17,002 bases of DNA from DATGQT01 sp033720695 (GCA_033720695.1 JAWWCA010000058.1:1-17002); one strand, 5' to 3'. Numbered from the stretch's first letter, positions 1 to 7,758 are shown. The notes: generated by a model from the sequence alone, not told the origin. Numbers and translations: made by a program.

Positions 1-600
1 GAGGGCGCCCTCCGCAGCGTGCTCCGCCACGACCCCGACGTGGTCATGGTCGGCGAGATGCGCGACCGGCAGACGGCCGAGCTCGCCATCAAGCTCGCCA
101 ACACCGGCCACCTCACCTTCTCGACGCTCCACACCAACGACGCGCCGAGCGCGGTCTCCCGCCTGTTCAAGATGGGGCTGGAGCCATTCCTCATCGCCTA
201 CGCCATCAACCTCGTCGTGGCGCAGCGCCTCCTCCGGAAGCTGTGCCCGGCCTGCCGGCAGGCCGACCCCGACCCCGACCCGGTCCTCCTCCAGGAGCTC
301 GGCTTCACCGACGCCGAGATCGCCGAGACCACGTTCTACCGCCCCGGGGAGGACGACCACTGCAAGACGTGCAAGGGCGTCGGCTACAAGGGGCGCCGCG
401 CGATCGCCGAGGCCCTCTACTTCTCCCGCGACATCCGCCACCTCATCGTCAAGGCCGGCGACGAGATCGACGAGGACGCCATCCGCGAGAAGGCCGTCGA
501 GGAGGGGATGCTCACGCTCGTCGCCTCGGGCCGCGAGATCATCAAGCGCGGCCAGACCTCCGTCGAGGAGGTGCTCCGCGTCATCGCCACCGAGGACTAG
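1..600 (+). CDS. pilB: GspE/PilB-family assembly ATPase, C-terminal part (5' end outside window)
   Basis: This is the last 199 residues of a secretion/pilus assembly ATPase, read in frame from base 1; the N-terminal domain and Walker A lie outside the window. The family hydrolyses ATP in the cytoplasm as a hexamer to drive extension of type IV pili or type II pseudopili. Visible motifs are the Walker B region (DPDVVMVGEMRD), the His box (TGHLTFSTLHT) and a four-cysteine zinc site made of CPAC and, about 40 residues on, CKTC, which is typical of GspE/PilB and absent from PilT. The ending (MLTLVASGREIIKRGQTSVEEVLRV) matches the usual C-terminus of the family. The first pilin-like gene follows after 12 bases, so they are probably cotranscribed. 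PilB and GspE cannot be told apart from this fragment; I favour PilB because a PilT-like ATPase and PilM-PilP-like proteins follow. Confidence 0.93.
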   Translation, partial: EGALRSVLRHDPDVVMVGEMRDRQTAELAIKLANTGHLTFSTLHTNDAPSAVSRLFKMGLEPFLIAYAINLVVAQRLLRKLCPACRQADPDPDPVLLQELGFTDAEIAETTFYRPGEDDHCKTCKGVGYKGRRAIAEALYFSRDIRHLIVKAGDEIDEDAIREKAVEEGMLTLVASGREIIKRGQTSVEEVLRVIATED

Positions 601-612
601 ACCGCCCCGCCC

Positions 613-1197
613 ATGGCCCAGTTCATCTACCTCGTCGTCGCCGTCCTCGTCGTCATGATCGTCGGGATGCAGATGAACCGTGGCGCCGAGACCACGCTGC
701 AGCGGCAGACCCTCAACGAGGTCGCCACCCAGCTCACCGGCGTCGGCACCGAGGTGCTCGAGATGGTGGGGTCGACCCACTTCGACCGCTACACCTTCGC
801 CAACCAGGGCAACCGCCCGTGGTGCGGGCGGACGACCTCGGCCGACTCCTTCAGCACGGCCTACGTCCCGTCGCGCCGCTACATCGAGGGGTTCGTCGAC
901 CTCGACACCACGCTCACCCGCAGCGACCTCGACTTCCGCGTCGTCGTCGACACCGTCGAGTACGTCAGCACCGTGGACTACACCACGCCCTCGGCCACGC
1001 CCACGTTCGCCAAGCGCGTCACCGTGACGGCCGAGAACCCCTACCTCTACCTCGGCGACGACCCCTCGAACACCTTCACCCTCTCGATGGACCGCGTGTT
1101 CACCTACGGCTGCGTCACCGACCCCCAGTACATCCCCTACGTCTACCCGGGGGACCCCTGCCCGCTCAACACCTGCACCTCGCGCGCGAGCCTCTAG
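613..1197 (+). CDS. Single-pass pilin-like protein 1 (no prepilin leader)
   Basis: A 194-aa protein whose N-terminus (MAQFIYLVVAVLVVMIVGMQ) is one hydrophobic helix starting almost at residue 3, followed by a polar, amphipathic stretch (about 25-55) and a soluble domain, the overall shape of a mature minor pilin or pseudopilin. Four cysteines lie in the soluble part (one at a PWCG motif, three near the C-terminus), which could form disulfides outside the cytoplasm. There is no basic leader and no prepilin peptidase site. The stop of the ATPase gene is in the same frame only four codons upstream, so no longer start is possible. Position between the assembly ATPase and two further pilin-like genes supports a minor-pilin role, probably inserted in the inner membrane. 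I do not recognise a specific family. Confidence 0.8.
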   Translation: MAQFIYLVVAVLVVMIVGMQMNRGAETTLQRQTLNEVATQLTGVGTEVLEMVGSTHFDRYTFANQGNRPWCGRTTSADSFSTAYVPSRRYIEGFVDLDTTLTRSDLDFRVVVDTVEYVSTVDYTTPSATPTFAKRVTVTAENPYLYLGDDPSNTFTLSMDRVFTYGCVTDPQYIPYVYPGDPCPLNTCTSRASL

Positions 1198-1227
1198 CCC
1201 GCCGCGCCAGCCCAACGGCCCTGCCCC

Positions 1228-1959
1228 ATGCAAGACCTGATCGGCCACATCGCCGCCGTCGTGATCGGTGGGCTCCTCCTGCTCGTCGTCGCCACGCTCC
1301 TGTGGCGCGGCCAGCAGACGCGCATCTCGTCGGTGCAGTACGCCACGGCCAAGGACGGCACGCTCGACTTCGTCCGCTTCCTCGAAGAGGACCTCTCGAA
1401 CCTCGGCGCCGGCGTGCCCAACGACGTCCTCACGGACTCCGCCCCCAACGGCTCGACGGGCGACGCCTACGAGGGCGGCTTCTACGAGGTCACCGGCGTC
1501 GCCTTCGACACCAGCAGCGCCACCCGCGTCGTCCGCTTCTGCTCCTGGACCGACCGCGCCACCGACATCGACCCCGCCCTCAACTACTGCGACCTCTCGT
1601 CCTACGTCGAGTACCGCTGGCAGCAGTCCGGCACCGTCCAGGTGTGGGACCCCGCCACGAACGCCTACGTGCCCTCGCCGACCTACCTCGTCGAGCGGTA
1701 CGTCGGCGGGACGAAGCAGGGCGAGAGTGTCGACAGCATCACGCACCTCCGGTTCGACCTCCTCGACACCAACGAGGCCTCGACCGGCACGCTCGCCGAC
1801 GTCCGCGCCATCCGCGTCTCCGTCCGCGCCGTCTCGCCGCTCGGCGGCGGCGAGGGCTACCAGGTGACCGACGACCCCGACCTCCGCTACCAGGTCGACC
1901 AGACGCGCTGGACCCGGACCATCCGCCCGCCCAACCTCACGCGTCCCCCCACCTCGTAA
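1228..1959 (+). CDS. PilW/PulJ-like minor pilin candidate (no prepilin leader)
   Basis: A 243-aa protein with an N-terminal membrane helix (about residues 7-26, rich in V, L, G), then an amphipathic stretch containing FVRFLEEDLSNLGAG, which resembles the post-helix region of PilW/PulJ-type minor pilins. The C-terminal LADVRAIRVSVRAVSP and the closing TRWTRTIRPPNL also resemble the final strands of PilW-like proteins. The family role is priming of pilus or pseudopilus assembly in the inner membrane. The gene lies 30 bases after pilin-like gene 1 in the same frame. The ten codons between the upstream stop and this ATG hold no alternative start, so the missing leader is real. The PilW assignment rests on similarity seen by eye and is moderate; pilin-like is firmer. 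Confidence 0.78.
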   Translation: MQDLIGHIAAVVIGGLLLLVVATLLWRGQQTRISSVQYATAKDGTLDFVRFLEEDLSNLGAGVPNDVLTDSAPNGSTGDAYEGGFYEVTGVAFDTSSATRVVRFCSWTDRATDIDPALNYCDLSSYVEYRWQQSGTVQVWDPATNAYVPSPTYLVERYVGGTKQGESVDSITHLRFDLLDTNEASTGTLADVRAIRVSVRAVSPLGGGEGYQVTDDPDLRYQVDQTRWTRTIRPPNLTRPPTS

Positions 1960-2011
1960 CCGTCCACCCTGAAGCGTCCCCCGCCCTCTTCTCAATATCC
2001 ACTACGGAACC

Positions 2012-3313
2012 ATGGGACAGCTTGCCCTCATCCTCACGCTCGGCGCCCTCCTCATCGGCGGGATCGTCCTCCTCAACGTCCAGCACTCCACCGACGAGGC
2101 CGACGAGACCACGACGGCCTACCAGGTCGACCGGTTCGCCCGGGAGGCCGCCCTCGTCGGGCTGGAGCAGGCCGAGCGCCGGCTCAACGCCGACCCTGAC
2201 GGCTGGGCCTCCTTTACGGTCAACCCCGACTCCGCGCGCGCCCTCTTCGGCGTGCCCGCGACGACGGTCGACGGCGCCACCTACGAGGTCCGGCTCGACT
2301 CGATCATCATGGGATCGGGCGCCGCGGACCCGGACCAGGCGTGGCTCACCGCCACCGGCTCCTACGATGGCTGGGACCCCGGCCACGACGCGACCGGCAC
2401 CACGACGTTCAGCGTCGTCGCGAAGTACGAGAAGGGTTACACCGACCAGGGCGTGCCGCCCGCCATGCGCCACGCCATCGTCACGGACCTCTCGATCGAC
2501 ATGCGCGGCAACGCCTACATCAGCGGGAGCATCCACACCAACGGGTCGCTGAGCGCGAGCGGCGGCGCGTTCGACGTCCTCGGCAACGCCACCTACACCG
2601 GCGACGCCGACGGCGTGAGCCGGCACCAGCTCGACCAGTTCCAGGGCGGCATCGGCTACCAGGACTCCATCCACATCCCGCCCGTCACGGTCCCGCCCGC
2701 CAGCCTCAACCACCAGATCGACGGCGACCACGAGCTCAACGCCGGCAACGACCCGCTGGCGGCCCTCGTGGACGGGTGGTACGGCGTGACGGGGTTCGGC
2801 ACCGAGGACGACCCCTACGTGCTCTACATCAACGGCAACCTCACGCTCGACGGGACCGTCCGCCTCATCGGGTTCTCCCGCATCTACGTCAACGGCACCG
2901 TCCTCGTCCAGGACAACGCCCAGCTCACCCCGACCTCGACCGCCACGCCGAGCACCAACGGCACGCCCGAGGCGACGGCCCCGCTGGTCGAGGCCTGGAT
3001 CGAGAACAACCTCCCGAACGGGTCCCAGACCGCGCTCTACGCCACGGGCGACATCACCGTGCGGGGGACGCCGTTCATCGCCGCCAACCTCTACACCAAC
3101 GGCTCCGTCCGCTACGTCGGCGGCGGCAACAAGGTGGTCATCGGCGGGGTCACCGCGCGCGGCGACCTCGAGATCAACGGGAACCCAATGATCTTCTATA
3201 CCGACCCCAATGCCTCGATCGTGGATCCCGGCATGGATCGTGATGTGCCGGAAGGCCTGAGGCTGATCGCCTACCGCGAGTGGGCGCAGCGCCCCTCCGA
3301 TCCCACGCCCTGA
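2012..3313 (+). CDS. PilX-like anchored protein with large beta-rich extracytoplasmic domain
   Basis: A 433-aa protein that starts with a leaderless membrane helix (MGQLALILTLGALLIGGIVLL) followed by a PilX-like amphipathic helix (about 40-60: RFAREAALVGLEQAERRL). From about residue 155 on it becomes Gly/Asn/Thr-rich, with many short strands and NG turns. The stretch at about 268-385 (YINGNLTLDGTVRLIGF, IYVNGTVLVQDNAQL, GDITVRGTPFIAANLYTNGSV) looks like a beta-solenoid or bactofilin-like surface, as seen in large PilX/DUF7305-type proteins. It is therefore a candidate tip or adhesive minor pilin. Only five cluster neighbours are this close, and the PilT-like gene starts 10 bases downstream. 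The last 40 codons use GAT, AAT, TAT and CGT far more than the rest of the gene. Family-level naming is an inference. Confidence 0.8.
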   Translation: MGQLALILTLGALLIGGIVLLNVQHSTDEADETTTAYQVDRFAREAALVGLEQAERRLNADPDGWASFTVNPDSARALFGVPATTVDGATYEVRLDSIIMGSGAADPDQAWLTATGSYDGWDPGHDATGTTTFSVVAKYEKGYTDQGVPPAMRHAIVTDLSIDMRGNAYISGSIHTNGSLSASGGAFDVLGNATYTGDADGVSRHQLDQFQGGIGYQDSIHIPPVTVPPASLNHQIDGDHELNAGNDPLAALVDGWYGVTGFGTEDDPYVLYINGNLTLDGTVRLIGFSRIYVNGTVLVQDNAQLTPTSTATPSTNGTPEATAPLVEAWIENNLPNGSQTALYATGDITVRGTPFIAANLYTNGSVRYVGGGNKVVIGGVTARGDLEINGNPMIFYTDPNASIVDPGMDRDVPEGLRLIAYREWAQRPSDPTP

Positions 3314-3323
3314 CCCCGAGCCT

Positions 3324-4637
3324 GTGCAACCGCTCTCCGCTCCCTCCCCCTCGGCCCCAGAGGATGCCGTCGCCCCTGAACCCGGCGGCGACGGCGCGCC
3401 GCCGGCGCTGATCCCCGAGCGTCCGCTCCCGGACCTCTACTACACGCTCATCGAGCGCGTGCCGCCCCGGCTCGAGGGGATCGAGCGGGTGCAGTACCTC
3501 GCCGAGCAGCTCGAGGGCACGGTGCCGCCGCGCGAGCGCGACGCGGTCCGCCGGCTCTACGAGCGGCTCGCCCGCAAGATGGTCGAGCTCGACGCGAGCG
3601 ACCTCGACCTCGGCGGGCCCGCCGCCCGCGGCCAGGTGTGGTACCGCGTCTACGGGCGGAAGCAGCCCTACGAGGCGTTCGGGACGCTCTCCCAGGACGA
3701 GGCCACGCTCCTCATCCTCAGCCAGCTCACGCGGCCCCAGCAGGAGCGCCTCCTCGACCGCTTCGCCGTCGACTTCGGCTACACCCTCCCCGCCGAGGGC
3801 GACGACCCCCCGCGCCGCTACCGCACCACGGCCTACTTCGACAACGGCGCCCTCGGGCTCTCCAAGCGCATGCTCGCCTGGAAGCCCCGCTCGCTCCGCA
3901 GCCTCGGCTTCCACCCCCTCATCGAGCACGGGTTCATGTTCGAGCGCGTCCGCGACGGGGTCACGCTCGTCACCGGCGTCACCGGCTCGGGCAAGAGCAC
4001 CACGCTCGACGCCATCATCGACGCCAACAACGACGACTTCGACGGGCACATCCTCGTCGTCGCCCAGCCGCTCGAGTACATCCACGAGTCGAAGCGCTGC
4101 ATCGTCCGCAACCGCGAGGTCGGCACCGACGTGGCCTCGTTCGTCGACGGCATGGTGCAGGGGCTCCGGCAGGACCCCGACATCGTGGTCGTCGGCGAGA
4201 TGCGCGACGCCGAGACCATCACGGCCGCCCTCGAGATGGCCGACACCGGCCACAAGGTGTTCTCGACGCTCCACACCGGGAGCGCCGTCGAGTCCATCGA
4301 CCGCATCATCGCGGAGTACCCGCCGGTCGAGCAGGAGCGCATCCGCCACCGCCTCGCCGACGTCCTCCGCTGCGTCGTGAGCCAGAAGCTGCTGCCCTCC
4401 GTCGGCGGCGGCCGCGTCCTCGCCAAGGAAGTGCTCTGGGTCACCTCGTCCGCCCGCGCCGCCATCAAGAACGGCAACACCGGCGAGATCTACCAGATGA
4501 TCTGGCAGGGCGCCGACCAGGGCATGGTCACGCTGGAGCAGGACCTCGCCCGCCTCGTCCAGATCGGCGACGTCTCGCTGGAGACCGCCCTCGACTACGC
4601 CAACAACAAGCGCAGGCTGCTCTCGCTGCTCCGCTAG
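3324..4637 (+). CDS. pilT: PilT-family type IV pilus ATPase with altered Asp box
   Basis: A 437-aa PilT-like hexameric ATPase; the family powers pilus retraction from the cytoplasmic face. An N-terminal Pro/Ala-rich segment (1-35) precedes a degenerate N-domain (about 40-195). The core has Walker A GVTGSGKST (K224), Walker B region DPDIVVVGEMRD (E292) and His box TGHKVFSTLHT (H317). The segment REVGTDVASFVDGMVQGLRQDPD is very close to PilT. There is no tetracysteine zinc site, which separates it from GspE/PilB. The odd point is the Asp box: family members read E-D-P-[IV]-E here, but this protein has A247-Q248-P249-L250-E251. The start is GTG, 10 bases after the upstream stop; no ATG fits better. 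It could be a true retraction motor, a PilU-like auxiliary or an ATPase that has lost part of its activity. Confidence 0.9.
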   Translation: MQPLSAPSPSAPEDAVAPEPGGDGAPPALIPERPLPDLYYTLIERVPPRLEGIERVQYLAEQLEGTVPPRERDAVRRLYERLARKMVELDASDLDLGGPAARGQVWYRVYGRKQPYEAFGTLSQDEATLLILSQLTRPQQERLLDRFAVDFGYTLPAEGDDPPRRYRTTAYFDNGALGLSKRMLAWKPRSLRSLGFHPLIEHGFMFERVRDGVTLVTGVTGSGKSTTLDAIIDANNDDFDGHILVVAQPLEYIHESKRCIVRNREVGTDVASFVDGMVQGLRQDPDIVVVGEMRDAETITAALEMADTGHKVFSTLHTGSAVESIDRIIAEYPPVEQERIRHRLADVLRCVVSQKLLPSVGGGRVLAKEVLWVTSSARAAIKNGNTGEIYQMIWQGADQGMVTLEQDLARLVQIGDVSLETALDYANNKRRLLSLLR

Positions 4638-4688
4638 GGCCGACGCCGACACGCGGCCCCCCGTTTCGCGACCCACCCCCCGACCGAT

Positions 4689-4705
4689 CCGCCGCCCGAC
4701 GGCGG
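4689..4705. other. Short GC inverted repeat between pilT-like and pilM-like genes
   Basis: In the 90-bp gap 4638-4727, CCGCCG and CGGCGG form a perfect 6-bp stem around a 5-base loop. No T-run follows, so it is not a classical terminator. In such GC-rich DNA it could be chance; at most it marks mRNA processing or attenuation between two operon genes. Confidence 0.25.
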
Positions 4706-4727
4706 CGCACCCTTCCCCCCGACACCC

Positions 4728-6551
4728 ATGAGCCTCTCCTCGAAGTCGAAGCCGGACGCTCACCGCAGCGTGCTCAGCATCGCCGTCACGCCCGAGTCCC
4801 TGGACGCCGTCCTCATGCGCCAGGCGGGCGACCGCGTCGAGATGGTCCAGCGCTTCATCCGCTCCCGCGCGCGCAGTTCGGCCCTCGCCACGGCCGACAA
4901 CCTCGCCCTCGCCCTCCCGGACCTGAAGGGCGCCGAGGACAGCGACTACACCCTCGAAGTGGGGGACGGTCACGGCGGCAGCCCCGCGTTCCTGCCCAGC
5001 GAGTTCACCGGGCTCGGCGCCAAGGGGAACGGCAGCGGATCGAGGGGGGCCGAGCAGGGGGGGGGCACCCAGGCTCGCCCGTTCGCGCCTCAGCTCCAGG
5101 AGATCCTCCAGGAGTGCCACGCCCTCGGGTACGCCGACCCCGCCCTCGTCTTCACCGAGGGCCCTCCGGAGCTCGCCTACGTCGAGCTCCAGCTCCCGCA
5201 GAAGGGGGACGGCGAGTCGGAGAAGGCGGCGGCCTCTGTCGGGGCCTCCGAGCGGAAGCGGCTCCTGGCGCTCCTCGCCGAGAAGAGCGGCGTCTCCGCC
5301 GAGGAGGACCGCGTCGCGTTCCTGCCGCTCGCGTCCACGGACGGCCACCGGCGCGTGCTCGCCCTCGCGGCCGACCCGTCGGAGCCCGTCGCGGCCACCC
5401 TCGCCATCCTCCGCGAGAAGCAGGCCGTCGGCCTCCCGATGACCCGGCTGCTCGAGGCCGAGCTGGCCGTCTACGCCTCCTACTTCCAGAACACGTCGTC
5501 GGCCGCGCCCGGCGAGCGCTCGGCGCTCGTCCGCGTCGGCAGCGAGGACACCCTCGTCCTGTTCTTCGACGGGACGTCGCTGCTCCACGGCGAGCGCCTC
5601 CGCTCGGTGACCTCGTACGACCTCCCGGAGACCGTCTGCAGCCGCGTCCTCCTCCAGCAGGACGAGAAGAAGATCGGCGAGGTGCACAACCTCCTCCTCG
5701 TCGGCGGCGGCCGCCTCGACAAGCTGCTCGAGCGGTTCCGCCGCTTCTACCCCGACGCCGCGGTGGAGCCGCTCGAGAGCGTGCTCCGGGACGGCGGCCT
5801 CCACCTCCCCGAGAGCGACGACGAGCCGCTCCGGAGCGGCGTGCTCACCGCCGCCGTCAGCGGCCTCGCCTACCTCCGGAGCTGGGACGGCGTCGCCAGC
5901 GGCAACCTCCTGCCCCAGACGCTCCGCCGCCGCCGCCGCCGCCGGACGTTCGTCTGGCACACCGGCGTCGCCGCGCTCCTCCTCGTGCTCGCCCTCGGCG
6001 TCGCCGGCTACCGCTACGCCACGACGCAGCAGGCGCTCGAAGAGGAGCGGGAAGAGCTCCGCCTCAACCCCCCCATCCTCCCGCAGGACAACCCCGACCT
6101 CCTCCAGGCGCGCGTCGACAGCCTCAATCACGCCTACGTCACCTACACCCGCGCCCTCTACGTCCTCGACTCCCTCCTCGTCGGGAGCGACAAGTGGATC
6201 CAGAGCCTCTCGCGGGTGACCTCGGCCTCGGCCAACACCGGCCGCCTCTGGCTTACGACGTGGTGGCCGCAGGAGGGCGGGCTCCGCCTCAAGGGCCACG
6301 CCCTCGACCGCCTCACGATCGTGGAGCTGGCGCGCCGCCTCGACGCGCCCATTGAGCTCCTCAACTACGAGGACATCGGCGAGCGCCGCGTCTACACCTT
6401 CGAGATGGTGACCGACATCCCCGAGGAGATGCCCGAGGTCGCCAACTTCCTCCGCACCGTCGCGGCCGGTACGCTCCCCGAGGGCGAGGCCGCCGAGGGC
6501 CCGGGCCGCCTCGAGATCAACCCCTCCGAGGCCGCCCGCGCCCAAGATTAA
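4728..6551 (+). CDS. pilM: PilM-PilN fusion, GspL-like inner-membrane alignment protein
   Basis: A 607-aa protein that appears to join the actin-like PilM and the membrane-anchored PilN, which are separate in classical type IV pili; GspL of type II secretion has the same fused layout. Residues about 14-395 form the PilM/GspL-like cytoplasmic part, ending with an actin-fold-like LLLVGGGR turn (322-329). The N-terminal phosphate loop reads LSIAVTPESLDAV and lacks the usual D-x-G, so ATP binding is doubtful. Seven arginines (400-406) precede one membrane helix (about 409-428), placing the N-part in the cytoplasm. The rest is periplasmic: a short coiled region, then a PilN-like ferredoxin-type domain (about 475-560, WIQSLSRVT, LWLTTWWPQ, LRLKGHALDRLTIVEL). 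A Gly/Ser-rich insert near residues 80-120 contains a 9-G tract. The PilO-like gene follows after 40 bases. Family is firm, exact domain limits are not. Confidence 0.85.
   Translation: MSLSSKSKPDAHRSVLSIAVTPESLDAVLMRQAGDRVEMVQRFIRSRARSSALATADNLALALPDLKGAEDSDYTLEVGDGHGGSPAFLPSEFTGLGAKGNGSGSRGAEQGGGTQARPFAPQLQEILQECHALGYADPALVFTEGPPELAYVELQLPQKGDGESEKAAASVGASERKRLLALLAEKSGVSAEEDRVAFLPLASTDGHRRVLALAADPSEPVAATLAILREKQAVGLPMTRLLEAELAVYASYFQNTSSAAPGERSALVRVGSEDTLVLFFDGTSLLHGERLRSVTSYDLPETVCSRVLLQQDEKKIGEVHNLLLVGGGRLDKLLERFRRFYPDAAVEPLESVLRDGGLHLPESDDEPLRSGVLTAAVSGLAYLRSWDGVASGNLLPQTLRRRRRRRTFVWHTGVAALLLVLALGVAGYRYATTQQALEEEREELRLNPPILPQDNPDLLQARVDSLNHAYVTYTRALYVLDSLLVGSDKWIQSLSRVTSASANTGRLWLTTWWPQEGGLRLKGHALDRLTIVELARRLDAPIELLNYEDIGERRVYTFEMVTDIPEEMPEVANFLRTVAAGTLPEGEAAEGPGRLEINPSEAARAQD
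5057..5065 (+). repeat. Nine-G homopolymer tract inside the PilM-like coding sequence
   Basis: Nine consecutive Gs, with another six Gs at 5044-5049, lie within the Gly-rich insert of the PilM-PilN gene. The tract is read in frame here (Q-G-G-G). A change by one G would shift the frame and remove the membrane helix and PilN-like domain. It is the longest G or C run I noticed in the window. Confidence 0.8.
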
Positions 6552-6591
6552 CCGCCGAGCCCCCGTCCCCTTTGCCCGGCCCCGCATCGCC

Positions 6592-7758
6592 ATGAGCAAG
6601 AGCCTGATCGTCACCCTCCTCCTCGGCCTCGCCGTGATCCTCGTCCTCTCCGGCAGCTACTACGTCACCGACGTGAAGCAGCAGGGCGAGATCGAGCGGA
6701 TCCAGGAGTCCCGCCGCGCGGCGGCCCTCCTCAACGCCCGCGTCGACGAGCTCCTCGCCGAGCAGTCCTCCTCGGCCGAACTCGCCCGCGAAGCGCTGAT
6801 GCGGTGGAACGCCCGCTACAAGTACATCCCCACCGAGCTCACGACGGCCGACATGGTGGAGTACCTCGAGGGGCTCACGCGGCGCGGCTTCGAGCAGTTC
6901 GACCTCGACCTCGAGGGGCTCCGGACCACGCCCGACTTCAGCACCTACACGTTCTCGATCAAGGGGCTCTCCACCTACCCCGCGCTCTACGACGTCGTCT
7001 GGCATCTCGAGAACAACCGGGAGTTCTACCGCATCTACGACCTCCGGATCGACCACACCACGCTCTCGGAGACGAACCCGAACACGGGGGAGGACCGGCA
7101 GCGCGACCTCGTCACGTTCAGCATGAAGCTGGACGCCTACTTCGACGGCATCGACGGGATCAGCGCCCCCGAGGACTCGCTCAAGCCGATCCCGACGGGC
7201 CTGCTCGCGGCGCACCGCCCGGCGATGAACCTCTTCCGGCCGCTCGTCCGCACCGACATCTCGCCCAACGAGCAGCGGTTGCCGGACGTGCTGCAGGGCG
7301 AGCTCGTCGCCATCATCGGGTTGGAGGCCATCTTCGAGACGCCGCAAGGCCGCTACGCCCTCTCCGAGGGGGACGCCATCTACCGCGGCTACATCGAGGC
7401 CGTGGACCCGGCTGCGTCCGTCGTCCGGGCCATCGTCAACCTCGGCGACCGCACCGAGCGGATGTTCTACCGCATCGGCGCCGAGCCCACGCGCCAGCGC
7501 GTGCCGAACGGCGGAGCCACGGCGCCTCCGGCCCGGCCCTCCGCTTCCAACTGCGCAGGGCGTTGGTGGGGCCGGGCCGTGGGTCGCCCCGCGGCCGGGC
7601 CCACGTCCGCCAGGCGTCGACATGCCCCGGCTAAAGCGCATCACGGCGAGACCGATAACGGGAAGGCTCTCTCGCGCCTCCCGTGCTCATGCGTCTCCGG
7701 CCGCTCTTCGCCGGCATGCCCCGTCTCTCGCCAGCGGTCCTCGCCGCCTTTCTCCTGA
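6592..7758 (+). CDS. pilO: PilO-PilP-like fusion protein with uncertain C-terminal tail
   Basis: A 388-aa reading frame. It begins with a membrane helix (5-24) and a coiled stretch (28-60), then a PilO-like domain (about 85-185, with FDLDLEGLRTTP, FSIKGLSTYPALYDVVWHLE and a closing TFSMKLDAYF). After a linker (190-230) comes a PilP-like beta domain (about 232-296: LQGELVAIIGLEAIFE, ALSEGDAIYRGYIEAVDP, MFYRIG). PilO dimerises with PilN in the periplasm, and PilP links that complex to the secretin; here both seem to be one chain. After about residue 305 the protein turns into Arg/Ser/Pro/Cys-rich sequence with lost codon bias, and its last 70 bases overlap the next gene. The real end is probably near 7510-7560, with the stop lost or displaced by mutation or sequencing error. 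PilO is likely; the PilP part is inference. Confidence 0.82.
   Translation: MSKSLIVTLLLGLAVILVLSGSYYVTDVKQQGEIERIQESRRAAALLNARVDELLAEQSSSAELAREALMRWNARYKYIPTELTTADMVEYLEGLTRRGFEQFDLDLEGLRTTPDFSTYTFSIKGLSTYPALYDVVWHLENNREFYRIYDLRIDHTTLSETNPNTGEDRQRDLVTFSMKLDAYFDGIDGISAPEDSLKPIPTGLLAAHRPAMNLFRPLVRTDISPNEQRLPDVLQGELVAIIGLEAIFETPQGRYALSEGDAIYRGYIEAVDPAASVVRAIVNLGDRTERMFYRIGAEPTRQRVPNGGATAPPARPSASNCAGRWWGRAVGRPAAGPTSARRRHAPAKAHHGETDNGKALSRLPCSCVSGRSSPACPVSRQRSSPPFS
7566..7604. other. Imperfect GC hairpin at the end of the pilO-like gene
   Basis: The arms GTGGGGCCGGGCCG and GCGGCCGGGCCCAC pair with three single-base bulges around a loop of about 11 bases. It sits where codon bias of the PilO-PilP frame has already collapsed and before the next gene. 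No T-tract follows on the + strand. It may be an attenuating structure at the end of the pilus operon, or chance in GC-rich DNA. Confidence 0.25.

Noticed and set aside
5925..5945. (CGC)6-CGG triplet run as a mobile or regulatory repeat
   Set aside because: It encodes the seven arginines that flank the membrane helix, which explains it by the positive-inside rule; slippage would stay in frame.
3174..6614. A 1146-codon open frame on the minus strand, and similar long frames such as 12829-14787 (+) and 12901-15954 (-) beyond 14631
   Set aside because: They are antisense to, or extend beyond, genes with clear motifs. Their peptides are rich in Gly, Arg, Glu and Val with no recognisable domain, as expected from GC-rich shadow frames.
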